Shown one piece after another: positions 32,677-41,279 of a DNA stretch of 64,000 nucleotides. How positions within the stretch are numbered: position 1 is the stretch's first letter; the number at the start of each line of letters is the position of its first letter. The translations under genes and the position numbers were made by a program. Source of the DNA: Streptomyces sp. 378 (GTDB lineage Bacteria; Actinomycetota; Actinomycetes; Streptomycetales; Streptomycetaceae); NCBI RefSeq assembly GCF_030124145.1, contig NZ_JASKMS010000016.1, positions 124,001 to 188,000 on the forward strand, written 5' to 3'. Below the pieces are notes generated by a model. The model saw nothing but the letters and a program-made list of their open reading frames with translations, was not told where the DNA came from and ran no database searches.

Positions 32677-34081
32677 ACGCCGCCAGTGGTCCCGGCACCG
32701 GCCCCGCCGCCGCCTCGTGCCGCACCTCGGCCCGGACGTACGCCGCGTACGACGGTGTCGTCCGCCACTCCATGACCCCCGAGCCGGACACCGGCAGCGG
32801 GGCGCTGGTGTGCAGCACGCCCTGGTCGGTGACGAAACGGACCGTGCAGCGCGGGGCGCCCGTCACCTCCAGGCGGACGGTGACCGGGGTGTCGCGGCCG
32901 GCCGTGAGCCGCTCGCCGATGCCCGCGTGCGCGCCGCGATCGCCGGACACCCCGAACGACAGCGCGACCCTGGCGGACTCGGCGATGTAGGACCGTCCCG
33001 CCCGGATGCCCTCCTGGACGGCCTCCCGGGTCAGGTCCTCGGCCAGGACGACCGTCTGGGGGCTGCCCACCGCGTCCGGGGAGCGGTGGGCGTCGCTGCT
33101 GCCCATCGCCGGGAGCCAGCCGCGCCCGTCCCGTACGGACGCCACGAGCATGCTGTCCCAGTCGGCCAGCGCCACCTCGTCGTCGGGCGTGTAGGGGCCG
33201 TTCCACACCTCCACCGCGTCCGCTTCGTCGAAGCCGAACTTCCAGTTGCAGCCGACGCAGGTGGCGTGCGGGTGGGCCGGGACGACCAGGCCGCCGGCGC
33301 GCCGGATCTGCCGGGCGAACCGGCCGAAGCGGTTGTCGCGGGCCCGGTAGCGCCAGTCGACGAAGGTGCCCGGGTCGGTGCCGAGCGCGACGACGTGCCC
33401 GTTGCGGGTGGTGACCTCCTCGCCCAGCATGACCAGCAGGTCGTCCCCGGCCACGTCGGCCCAGTGGGCGTGCGCCGCGTGCGTGTTGTGCTCGGCGGAG
33501 TTGATGAAGTCCAGACCGGCGGCCCGGGCCAGTTCGCCGATCTCGGCGGGGGTGCGGCGGCCGTCGGAGTACCAGGAGTGCAGATGGCAGTCGCCCCGGT
33601 ACCAGGCCCGCCCCCGGCCCTTCGCCCGCTCCGGCGGATACACCGGCTCGGCGGCCTCGCCCGGCTCCCCGTACGTCAGCGTGATGGTGATCTCGTACGA
33701 CAGGCCCTGCGGGGCGACCGTGTACGGGCCGAGCGTGATGTGCCAGGTGCCCTCGCGCACCGGGCCCGGGAGGTAGCCGGGCGTCGCGTCGTCGGCGCGG
33801 AGGAAGAACTCGGTGCGCGCCCCGCCCGACCAGCCGCGAAAGCCCCGGCCGCCGAGCTCGGTGCCGCGCTCGTCGAAGACGCCGATGTCGAGGGCGTTGC
33901 CCAGGGTGCCGGCCGGGACGGACGGCCGGTCGTAGGTGTAGGCGACCCTGAGCTCCCGGACACCGGCCGGGACTTCTACGGGCACGTACACGAAGTCCGG
34001 GGAGCCGGGTGGCAGCGTGCCGCGCACGGTTCTGCTCTCCCGGCCCCCGTCGGCCGCCGACGCGAAGCTCACGCTTCCCAA
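32645..34081 (-). CDS. PHP-family (CehA/McbA-like) metallohydrolase with a lost signal peptide
   Basis: A 478-residue protein with an N-terminal beta domain (about residues 20-150) and a PHP phosphoesterase/hydrolase domain. The metal motifs are DCHLHSWYSDG, SAEHNTH, VPAHPHA and SSDAHRSP. CehA/McbA-type relatives carry a Tat signal peptide before the SFASA segment; here the frame begins TTG-GGA at that segment, directly beside an IS200/IS605-type end. The export signal therefore appears cut off. GTG 34072 is an alternative start. A GGGAG in the element stem could act as ribosome-binding site. Confidence 0.75.
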   Translation of the reverse strand: MGSVSFASAADGGRESRTVRGTLPPGSPDFVYVPVEVPAGVRELRVAYTYDRPSVPAGTLGNALDIGVFDERGTELGGRGFRGWSGGARTEFFLRADDATPGYLPGPVREGTWHITLGPYTVAPQGLSYEITITLTYGEPGEAAEPVYPPERAKGRGRAWYRGDCHLHSWYSDGRRTPAEIGELARAAGLDFINSAEHNTHAAHAHWADVAGDDLLVMLGEEVTTRNGHVVALGTDPGTFVDWRYRARDNRFGRFARQIRRAGGLVVPAHPHATCVGCNWKFGFDEADAVEVWNGPYTPDDEVALADWDSMLVASVRDGRGWLPAMGSSDAHRSPDAVGSPQTVVLAEDLTREAVQEGIRAGRSYIAESARVALSFGVSGDRGAHAGIGERLTAGRDTPVTVRLEVTGAPRCTVRFVTDQGVLHTSAPLPVSGSGVMEWRTTPSYAAYVRAEVRHEAAAGPVPGPLAAFTNPIFLGHR

Positions 34082-34082
34082 C

Positions 34083-34260
34083 TTGACGTACTCCCTGACC
34101 TAAGTCCAGGGATTCCGGCCTGGGTCGGCTGACCCTTCCGGGGGCTTCCTGCTTCGCCGCGCTGTGCGGGCACGTGTGCACCGGCGCTCCACAGGCGTTT
34201 CGTGTCTCCTTGGGCGGGAGCTGTCCCGCAAGGCCAATCAACCAGCTGTCGTGCACGGGC
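34083..34260 (-). mobile_element. IS200/IS605 (TnpB-type) right-end remnant
   Basis: Read on the minus strand, the stretch ends GGAATCCCTGG, a 9-base loop, CCAGGGAG-like arm and ACGTCAA. It is preceded by GAAGCAGGAAGCCCC and CCTGTGGAGCGCCGG. This is the order seen at the right end of Streptomyces tnpB elements, where the end forms the structured guide-type RNA. In the same frame the TnpB-like C-terminal piece KETRNACGAPV and SAAKQEAPG can be read. No tnpA or intact tnpB remains. This accounts for most of the 339-bp gene-free gap up to 34420. The left limit is uncertain. Confidence 0.6.
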
Positions 34261-34299
34261 ATCCATGGTCTCCCTTGGATTTCTCCATACCCTGTGGGG

Positions 34300-34329
34300 G
34301 TGCACCTCGGCAGTCTCCGCGAGGTGCAC
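34300..34329. other. Hairpin in the gap upstream of the luciferase-like gene
   Basis: GTGCACCTCG pairs perfectly with CGAGGTGCAC (10 bp, 10-base loop). It could be a terminator-like or operator structure beside the IS remnant; the role is unknown. Confidence 0.4.
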
Positions 34330-34370
34330 GAGGAGGGAATCGGCTGCTTTGACACGGCACGAGATGAATG

Positions 34371-34382
34371 CCGACCAGTCGG
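34371..34382. promoter_or_regulatory. Candidate operator palindrome
   Basis: CCGACCAGTCGG forms two 5-bp arms with a two-base centre, followed by a repeated CAGTCGGT at 34389. It lies 39 bp upstream of the luciferase-like ATG 34421. The shape resembles a TetR- or MarR-type operator, unrelated to the nine-site palindrome. Confidence 0.35.
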
Positions 34383-34420
34383 TATCGACAGTCGGTCCCC
34401 TCTCGGGTAGTGATGAGGTC

Positions 34421-35266
34421 ATGCGCATCGCCGTGACGATCTTCCTCACCGACGAGACGATCACCCCGACCCGGCTCGCCCGGGAGCTGGAGGATCGCGG
34501 ATTCGTCGGGTTGTACCTGCCCGAGCACACCCACATCCCCGTCGAGCGGACCACGCCGTACCCGGCGGGTGGCGAGCTGCCGCGCGAGTACGGCCGCACC
34601 TTCGACCCGTTCGTGGCCCTCGGCCAGGCCGCCGCCGTCACCGAGCGGCTCGGGCTCGGCACGGGCATCACGCTCGTCGCCCAGCACGATCCGATCGTCC
34701 TGGCCAAGCAGGTCGCGACCCTCGACCACCTCTCCGGCGGCCGGTTCACCCTGGGGCTCGGCTTCGGCTGGAACGTCGAGGAGGCCGCCGACCACGGCGT
34801 GCGGTGGAGCACCCGGCGCGAGCTGGTCCGGGACCGGATGGCGCTGATGCGGGCCCTGTGGTCGGAGGAACCGGTCGCGTACGACGGGGAGTTCGGCGGC
34901 GTCCGGGCCAGTCACGCGTATCCGAAGCCCGTGCAGAAGCCGCGCGGTCCGATCGTCGGCCCGCGCACGCTCGTCGGCGGGGCCGCCGGACCCAAGCTGT
35001 TCTCCCACATCAGCGAGTACGCCGATGGCTGGCTGCCGATCGGCGGCCGGGGCCTCGGCGAGTCGCTGCCGGTTCTGCGCGCCGCCTGGGCCGACGCCGG
35101 CCGTGACCCCCAGGCCCTCCAGGTCGTCCCCTACGCCGTCCACCCGACCCCGGGCAAGCTCGCCCGCTACGCCGACCTCGGCATCGAGGAGGCCGTGGCG
35201 CAGCTGCCTCCGGCGGGGGAGGCGGAGGTGCTGAAGACCCTGGACGGCCTCGCCGCCCATCTCTGA
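34421..35266 (+). CDS. LLM-class F420-dependent oxidoreductase
   Basis: A 281-residue luciferase-like TIM barrel. It has LARELEDRGFVGLYLPEHTHIP (about residues 18-38), the LGTGITLVAQHDPIVLAKQVATLDHLSGGRFTLGLGFGWN core and GAAGPKLFSHISEYADGWLPIGG. The length is typical of the 280-residue F420 subgroup. It is the third luciferase-like gene in the window and stands 1.2 kb upstream of fbiC on the same strand. ATG 34421 starts at the family MRIAVTIFL. The promoter has the 34371 palindrome. Confidence 0.87.
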   Translation: MRIAVTIFLTDETITPTRLARELEDRGFVGLYLPEHTHIPVERTTPYPAGGELPREYGRTFDPFVALGQAAAVTERLGLGTGITLVAQHDPIVLAKQVATLDHLSGGRFTLGLGFGWNVEEAADHGVRWSTRRELVRDRMALMRALWSEEPVAYDGEFGGVRASHAYPKPVQKPRGPIVGPRTLVGGAAGPKLFSHISEYADGWLPIGGRGLGESLPVLRAAWADAGRDPQALQVVPYAVHPTPGKLARYADLGIEEAVAQLPPAGEAEVLKTLDGLAAHL

Positions 35267-35344
35267 CAACTCCCCTGCCAGGCAGGCCGGTTGGCCCCCC
35301 TCTACTAAACTACTGTTCAGTTCACCATGGGGGGAGAGAGCGTC

Positions 35345-35551
35345 ATGCGGCTTGCCTGGTTTTCCTGGCTCCTGCGTCATTTCACCGAGTACGGCTACAG
35401 CCAGGGCCTGCTGCGTGCCGCGATCGGCACGACGGCCGTGCTGGTGACCGCAGCGCTGGTCTGGTTCGCCCTGCACCGCCACAGACCGGCCGCCGTGGCC
35501 GCAGCCGGTCTCGTCTCGGCCCTGGGCATCGGATGGCTGGCCTTCCACTGA
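35345..35551 (+). CDS. Small membrane protein
   Basis: A 68-residue protein with one or two membrane segments (about residues 20-40 and 50-67), beginning MRLAWFSWLLRHFTEYGYS. I do not recognise the family; short hydrophobic proteins of this kind occur near fbiC in streptomycetes. ATG 35345 follows a strong GGGGGGAGAG ribosome-binding site; ATG 35327 would place that site inside the coding sequence and is rejected. Confidence 0.65.
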   Translation: MRLAWFSWLLRHFTEYGYSQGLLRAAIGTTAVLVTAALVWFALHRHRPAAVAAAGLVSALGIGWLAFH

Positions 35552-35595
35552 CGGGGCTGCCCCGAGCCTGATCAGCGCACTCGTATGCTCGAAGG

Positions 35596-38181
35596 ATGAC
35601 GACTTCCGCGACCTCCGGAACCGGCCCCACCGAGAACTCCATGCGTCGCGCCCTGAAACGGGCCAGGGACGGCGTCTCGCTCGACGTCGCCGAGGCCGCG
35701 GTGCTGCTCCAGGCGCGGGGTGAGCGGCTGGAGGACCTGTCGGCCTCGGCCGCCCGGGTGCGGGACGCGGGCCTGGCGGCGGCCGGGCGGCCGGGCGTCA
35801 TCACGTACTCGAAGAGCGTCTTCATCCCCCTGACGCGACTGTGCCGGGACAAGTGCCACTACTGCACGTTCGTCACCGTCCCCGGCAAGCTGCGCCGGGA
35901 GGGCCACGGGATGTTCATGTCCCCGGACGAGGTGCTGGACATCGCCCGCAAGGGCGCCGCCCTCGGCTGCAAGGAAGCCCTCATCACCCTCGGCGACAAG
36001 CCCGAGGACCGCTGGCCGGAGGCGCGCGAGTGGCTCGACGCGCACGGCTACGACGACACCATCGCCTACGTCCGGGCCATCTCCGTCCGCATTCTGGAGG
36101 AGACGGGCCTGCTGCCCCACCTGAACCCGGGCGTCATGAGCTGGACGGACTTCCAGCGTCTGAAGCCGGTCGCGCCCAGCATGGGCATGATGCTGGAGAC
36201 CACCGCGAGGCGCCTCTGGTCGGAGCCGGGCGGCCCGCACCACGGTTCTCCCGACAAGGAACCCGCCGTCCGCCTGCGGGTCCTGGAGGACGCGGGGCGT
36301 TCCTCCGTGCCCTTCACCTCCGGGGTCCTCATAGGCATCGGCGAGACCTACGAGGAGCGCGCCGAGTCCCTGTTCGCGCTGCGGAAGGTCTCCCGGGCCT
36401 ACCACGGCGTCCAGGAACTGATCATCCAGAACTTCCGCGCCAAGCCGGACACCGCGATGCGCGGCATGCCCGACGCGGAACTCGACGAACTGGTCGCCAC
36501 GGTGGCCGTCGCCCGGCTCCTCATGGGCCCGAGCGGCAACATCCAGGCCCCGCCCAACCTCGTCGACGACGAGTACGGGCGGCTGATCGCAGCCGGTATC
36601 GACGACTGGGGAGGTGTCTCCCCGCTCACCATCGACCACGTCAACCCCGAGCGCCCCTGGCCGCAGATCGAGCGGCTCGCCGAGAAGTCCCGCGCCGCCG
36701 GGTTCGAGCTGCGCGAACGGCTCTGCGTGTACCCGGAGTTCGTGCGGCGCGGTGAGCCCTGGCTGGACCCGCGGCTGCGCCCGCACGTGGCCGCGCTGGC
36801 GGACCCGGAGACCGGGCTCGCCCGCCCCGAAGCCCTGCCGGAGGGCCTGCCGTGGCAGGAGCCGGAGGAGGTCTTCGTCGCGTCGGGCCGCACCGACCTG
36901 CACTCCTCGATCGACTCCGAGGGCCGCACCTCGGACCGCCGGGACGACTTCGACGAGGTGTACGGCGACTGGGGCGCCCTGCGCGAGGCCGCAGCCCCGG
37001 GCATGGCCCCCGAGCGCATCGACACCGACGTACGGCAGGCCCTGCGCACGGCCGCCGACGATCCGACGAAGCTCACCGACGACGAGGCCCTCGCCCTGCT
37101 GCACGCGGACGGCCCGGCGCTGGACGCCCTCGCCCGCATCGCCGACGACGTTCGCAAGTCGGCCGTCGGCGACGACGTCACCTACATCGTCACCCGCAAC
37201 ATCAACTTCACCAACGTCTGTTACACCGGCTGCCGCTTCTGCGCCTTCGCCCAGCGCCGCACGGACGCCGACGCCTACACCCTCTCCCTGGACCAGGTCG
37301 CCGACCGGGCCCAGCAGGCCTGGGAGGTGGGCGCGGTGGAGGTCTGCATGCAGGGCGGCATCCACCCGGACCTGCCGGGCACGGCGTACTTCGACATCGC
37401 GCGGGCCGTGAAGGAACGCGTCCCGGGCATGCACGTGCACGCCTTCTCGCCGATGGAGGTCGTCAACGGCGCGACGCGCACCGGCATGTCCGTCCGCGAG
37501 TGGCTGACCGCCGCGAAGGAGGCGGGCCTGGACACCATCCCGGGCACGGCCGCCGAGATCCTCGACGACGAGGTCCGCTGGATCCTCACCAAGGGCAAGC
37601 TGCCGGCGGCCGACTGGATCGACGTGGTGACGACCGCCCACGACCTGGGCATCCGCTCGTCGTCGACGATGATGTACGGCCACGTCGACCAGCCCCGGCA
37701 CTGGCTCGGGCATCTGCGCACCCTGGCCGGCATCCAGCAGCGCACGGGCGGCTTCACCGAGTTCGTGACGCTGCCGTTCGTGCACACCAACGCGCCGGTC
37801 TACCTGGCGGGGATCGCCCGCCCGGGCCCGACCATGCGGGACAACCGCGCGGTCACGGCCATGGCCCGGCTGCTGTTGCACCCGTACATCCCCAACATCC
37901 AGACCAGCTGGGTGAAGCTGGGCTCGGAGGGTGCGGCCGAGATGCTCCGCTCGGGCGCGAACGACCTCGGCGGGACACTCATGGAGGAGACGATCTCCCG
38001 CATGGCGGGCTCGTCGTACGGCTCGTACAAGTCGGTCAAGGACCTGATCGCGGTGGCGGACGCCGCGGGCCGTCCGGCCAGGGCCCGGAACACCCTGTAC
38101 GGGGAGGTTCCCGAGGAGCGGCAGCGGGCGGCGGCGGCCTCGGACGGGCAGTTGCCTCAGCTGCTGCCGGTGCTGGACTGA
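35596..38181 (+). CDS. fbiC: FO synthase FbiC (CofG-CofH fusion)
   Basis: An 861-residue bifunctional radical-SAM enzyme making 7,8-didemethyl-8-hydroxy-5-deazariboflavin (FO), the F420 chromophore. The CofG half carries Cys83-x3-Cys87-x2-Cys90 (LCRDKCHYC) and the CofH half carries Cys542-x3-Cys546-x2-Cys549 (CYTGCRFC); each holds a 4Fe-4S cluster. The length is standard for actinomycete fusions. TATGCT lies six bases before the ATG and no spaced ribosome-binding site is present, so the mRNA may be leaderless. Its 3' end overlaps the convergent membrane protein gene by 25 bp. Confidence 0.97.
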   Translation: MTTSATSGTGPTENSMRRALKRARDGVSLDVAEAAVLLQARGERLEDLSASAARVRDAGLAAAGRPGVITYSKSVFIPLTRLCRDKCHYCTFVTVPGKLRREGHGMFMSPDEVLDIARKGAALGCKEALITLGDKPEDRWPEAREWLDAHGYDDTIAYVRAISVRILEETGLLPHLNPGVMSWTDFQRLKPVAPSMGMMLETTARRLWSEPGGPHHGSPDKEPAVRLRVLEDAGRSSVPFTSGVLIGIGETYEERAESLFALRKVSRAYHGVQELIIQNFRAKPDTAMRGMPDAELDELVATVAVARLLMGPSGNIQAPPNLVDDEYGRLIAAGIDDWGGVSPLTIDHVNPERPWPQIERLAEKSRAAGFELRERLCVYPEFVRRGEPWLDPRLRPHVAALADPETGLARPEALPEGLPWQEPEEVFVASGRTDLHSSIDSEGRTSDRRDDFDEVYGDWGALREAAAPGMAPERIDTDVRQALRTAADDPTKLTDDEALALLHADGPALDALARIADDVRKSAVGDDVTYIVTRNINFTNVCYTGCRFCAFAQRRTDADAYTLSLDQVADRAQQAWEVGAVEVCMQGGIHPDLPGTAYFDIARAVKERVPGMHVHAFSPMEVVNGATRTGMSVREWLTAAKEAGLDTIPGTAAEILDDEVRWILTKGKLPAADWIDVVTTAHDLGIRSSSTMMYGHVDQPRHWLGHLRTLAGIQQRTGGFTEFVTLPFVHTNAPVYLAGIARPGPTMRDNRAVTAMARLLLHPYIPNIQTSWVKLGSEGAAEMLRSGANDLGGTLMEETISRMAGSSYGSYKSVKDLIAVADAAGRPARARNTLYGEVPEERQRAAAASDGQLPQLLPVLD

Positions 38182-39596
38182 CGGGTCCCAGCGGCCCCGG
38201 CGTCCGCCGGCTGGTGCTCCGTCAGGGAGCGGCCGGACGCGGCGCCGGGGCTCGGCGGTCGCCCGGGAGCCGCGCCCCGGCCCAGCCACAGCAGCAGCAG
38301 GCCGAGGGCGCCGGCGAGCGCGGGCCAGTAGACGTAGCGGAAGTCCGTCGCGGGCATGATCGGCAGATAGCCGAGAATGTAGGCCGCCGCGCTGATGCCC
38401 AGCGCCCGGACCGGCATCGCGAAGGCGCCCCGGCCGGGCCGGGCGGCGAGCACCAGCGCGACGGCCAGCCAGAACCACCCGCGGAACAGCCAGGGCAGGT
38501 CGGCGGCCATCCCCTTGACGTACGTGCCGAGCATGTCCTCCAGCCGGGGGTGCGCCACCTCGATGCCCAGGTCGTTGCGGGTGACGCCCGCCTTGTAGGG
38601 GTAGCCGGTCTCGAACAACAGTGACGCGAACAGGCGCAGCCGGTACTGGAGGTACTGCGGCACGTGCCCGCCCATCTCCCGCAGCCACAGGGAGGTGATC
38701 TCGCCCGAGTCGCCGCGCAGCCCGTCGGCCGGCCGTTCGTAGCACGCCCAGTAGGCGTCGGACAGGGCGCCGACGCGCCGGCACTCGCGCGCCGAGGCCA
38801 CGAGCCGGTCCCGGAGGGCGGGGGAGACGTCGGCCGACCGCAGCTCCTCCACCCGCAGCACGTGCACCAGGTCGTCCAGCATGATCTGCGCGCCCTGCTT
38901 GGTCCGCAGCGGCTCGGCGAACAGCGAGACGGCGACGGCGGGCACGACCAGCGCGACGGCGAGCGCGCCCGTGCACCGCAGCCACGTGCCGCGTCCGGGG
39001 GCGCGCCACAGCGCGAGGACGAGCAGGACGAAGACGGGGATCGCCGCGAGGAAGGCGTTCTTGCGCACGAGCATGGCGTAGGCGAGGAACAGCACGCCCA
39101 GCCAGAGCAGGCCCCACCGCACGGCGGGGCCCACGCGCCGGTCCCGGACGCGCAGCCCCGTGCACGCGACCGCGCACGCGGCGAGCAGCGCCTGAGCCGT
39201 GTGGACGTCCTTCCACACCACTCCGGCGAACGTCAGCACGAAGGGGGCCAGGCCGAGTCCGAGTACGGCGAGCGATCCGCCGCGCTTGCCGGTCAGGTCC
39301 CACACGCACCGGGCCAGCACCCACAACGCCCCCCAGAACACGAGCGACTGGAGGACCAGCATGGACGCGATCGAGCCGGTCACCGCGATGAGCGCCCGCC
39401 ACACCAGGCTCAGCACGGGCGGGTGCCAGTCGGTCAGCGGCTTCTTCCCCTCGGCCTGCCGGAGCTGGTCGAGGCTGTCGGGACTCAGGTAGCCGGGGGC
39501 GAAGACGAGGATCGTGGCCAGGCAGCCCACGGCGGCGACGGCGGCCAGGACCCAGCCCCAGTGCCGCACCCGAGGCATCCATCCCATTTGTCCCAT
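38157..39596 (-). CDS. Polytopic membrane protein, GT-C-like
   Basis: A 479-residue protein with about 10-12 membrane segments. An early extracytoplasmic loop carries FAPGYLSPDSLDQLRQA (Asp residues after TM1, as in GT-C glycosyltransferases) and DWHPPV. A large soluble loop lies at about residues 215-330, and the C-terminus is Pro/Gly-rich and cytosolic. The neighbours GtrA and GT2 suggest a part in cell-envelope sugar transfer. It could also be a DUF6020-type protein of unknown function. It starts ATG 39596, 19 bp from the GtrA stop on the same strand. Confidence 0.75.
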   Translation of the reverse strand: MGQMGWMPRVRHWGWVLAAVAAVGCLATILVFAPGYLSPDSLDQLRQAEGKKPLTDWHPPVLSLVWRALIAVTGSIASMLVLQSLVFWGALWVLARCVWDLTGKRGGSLAVLGLGLAPFVLTFAGVVWKDVHTAQALLAACAVACTGLRVRDRRVGPAVRWGLLWLGVLFLAYAMLVRKNAFLAAIPVFVLLVLALWRAPGRGTWLRCTGALAVALVVPAVAVSLFAEPLRTKQGAQIMLDDLVHVLRVEELRSADVSPALRDRLVASARECRRVGALSDAYWACYERPADGLRGDSGEITSLWLREMGGHVPQYLQYRLRLFASLLFETGYPYKAGVTRNDLGIEVAHPRLEDMLGTYVKGMAADLPWLFRGWFWLAVALVLAARPGRGAFAMPVRALGISAAAYILGYLPIMPATDFRYVYWPALAGALGLLLLWLGRGAAPGRPPSPGAASGRSLTEHQPADAGAAGTRQSSTGSS

Positions 39597-39614
39597 GTGC
39601 CGGATGCTAACGGC

Positions 39615-40055
39615 TCACGATGCGACGAAGACGTAGCGCCGGTAGGCGTAGAAGCGGAACAGGGTCGCGAGCACCCAGCCCAGGACGCGGGCCGTGTTGT
39701 CGCTGAGCGGTGAGTCGAGTCCGAGCAGGTGCCGGGAGGCGAAGACGGTCCCGGCGGTGATGGCGAGCCCCACTCCGTTCGCGGCGAGGAAGAGGGCGAG
39801 TTCGCGGGTCACCTTCTCGCCGTGCCGGTCGCGGTAGGTCCAGTAGCGGTTCCCGGCCCAGCTGAACAGTGCGGCGGCGCAGGTCGCGAGGGCGGACGCC
39901 AGGACCGGGGAGGCGCTCATCGGCCCGCCCCGTGCCCCGCCGGGCAGCCCGAAGACGAGCAGGTTGTAGCCGCCGTGGTCGACGACGAACGCCAGCGCGC
40001 CGACGACGCCGAACTTGGCGGCTTCGCGCCAGATGCCCTGCACGGCGTGGCGCAT
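39615..40055 (-). CDS. GtrA-family membrane protein
   Basis: A 146-residue four-helix membrane protein of the GtrA group. It starts FGVVGALAFVVDHGGYNLLVFGL, the second pair of helices lies around residues 55-75 and 95-140, and the YWTYRDR segment is conserved. GtrA proteins are thought to flip polyprenyl-phosphate-linked sugars. A GTG at 40067 could add four residues. It is divergent from a GT2 gene that would supply the lipid-linked sugar. Confidence 0.88.
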   Translation of the reverse strand: MRHAVQGIWREAAKFGVVGALAFVVDHGGYNLLVFGLPGGARGGPMSASPVLASALATCAAALFSWAGNRYWTYRDRHGEKVTRELALFLAANGVGLAITAGTVFASRHLLGLDSPLSDNTARVLGWVLATLFRFYAYRRYVFVAS

Positions 40056-40183
40056 GGAGCTGGTCACAGAGCTGGAAACCGGCACAAAAGGGAGAGTAGC
40101 CACCCGGCGTGCCCTCGCTCGGCGGGCTCGCTCATATCGCATCATTTCCTACTATCGGACAGCGCTTCGGTCGAGGAGTGGGA

Positions 40184-41182
40184 GTGGCAGTGGAACCGAC
40201 GATCGCGTGTGTCGTGCCGTGTCACAACGAGGAGGCGGCCGTCGGCAAGGTGGTCGGCGACCTGCGCGCGGCCCTCCCCGAGGCGGTCGTCTACGTGTAC
40301 GACAACTCCTCCACCGACCGCACCGCGGAGGTCGCCCGGCAGGCCGGCGCGATCGTGCGGGAGGAGACCCGCAAGGGCAAGGGCAACGTCATCCGCCGCG
40401 CCTTCGCCGACGTCGACGCCGACGCGCTGCTCATCATCGACGGCGACGACACCTACGATGCCTCCCGCGCCCGGGATCTGGTGGACCTGCTCTTCGAGGG
40501 ACCGTACGACCAGGTCGTCGGAGCCCGCCGGGTGACCGACGACGGGGCCTACCGGGCCGGGCACGCCGTCGGCAACAAGCTGCTCACCGGGGCGGTGCGG
40601 TCCCTGTTCGGCAACGACGTGACGGACATGCTCAGCGGCTACCGCGTCTTCTCGCGGCGCTTCGTGAAGTCCTTCCCGGCGCTCGCCCGGGAGTTCGAGA
40701 CCGAGACCGAGATGACCATCCACGCGCTGCACCTGCGGCTGCCCACGGCGGAGGTGGTCGTCGACTACCGGGTCCGGCCCGCGGGCGGCGAGAGCAAGCT
40801 GCGCACCTACCGGGACGGCTGGCGCATCCTGCGGGTCATCCTCGACCTGGCCCGGCGTGAGCGCCCCTCGCTGGTCCACACCGTCGTCGCCGGGCTCCTG
40901 GCCCTCGTCTCGGTCGTCCTCGGCATCCCCGTCATCGCCGACTTCGTCGAGACGGGCACCGTGCCCCGGGTGCCCACGGCGATCCTCGCCGCCGCGATCA
41001 TGACCATCGCGGCACTCGTGCTGCTCGTGGGCTACATCCTCGAGTCGCTGACGCACATGCGCCAGGAGCAGACCCGTCTGGTGCACCTCTCCTACCCGGC
41101 CCCGGTGCGCGCCCCCCGCTACACCGCCCGCGGCGCCGGCACCGGCCCGGTCCCCGTCCGCAAGACCGCCGGCGGCCCCTGA
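40184..41182 (+). CDS. Polyprenyl-phosphate glycosyltransferase, GT2 family
   Basis: A 332-residue GT-A enzyme followed by two membrane helices. The N-terminus is IACVVPCHNEEAAV, the DNSSTD motif and the metal-binding GDDTYD lie in the first 90 residues, and GYRVFSRRF is the acceptor region. The helices lie at about residues 225-250 and 260-285. It should transfer a sugar from a nucleotide sugar to polyprenyl phosphate. GTG 40184 was chosen because TCGAGGAG lies seven bases upstream. The divergent GtrA gene probably works with it. Confidence 0.88.
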   Translation: MAVEPTIACVVPCHNEEAAVGKVVGDLRAALPEAVVYVYDNSSTDRTAEVARQAGAIVREETRKGKGNVIRRAFADVDADALLIIDGDDTYDASRARDLVDLLFEGPYDQVVGARRVTDDGAYRAGHAVGNKLLTGAVRSLFGNDVTDMLSGYRVFSRRFVKSFPALAREFETETEMTIHALHLRLPTAEVVVDYRVRPAGGESKLRTYRDGWRILRVILDLARRERPSLVHTVVAGLLALVSVVLGIPVIADFVETGTVPRVPTAILAAAIMTIAALVLLVGYILESLTHMRQEQTRLVHLSYPAPVRAPRYTARGAGTGPVPVRKTAGGP

Positions 41183-41279
41183 GGCGACCGGGGCCCCTGA
41201 GGCACCGGGGGGACGGCGGACGCGCAGTACGATGATCGGAACCCCGTTTCGGTGCGGGGTCCCGTGACTGAGGAGATGC

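Noticed and set aside
35301..35327. Possible TetR-type dyad AACTACTGTTCAGTT upstream of the small membrane protein
   Set aside because: Only four bases on each arm match, so it is not distinguishable from chance.
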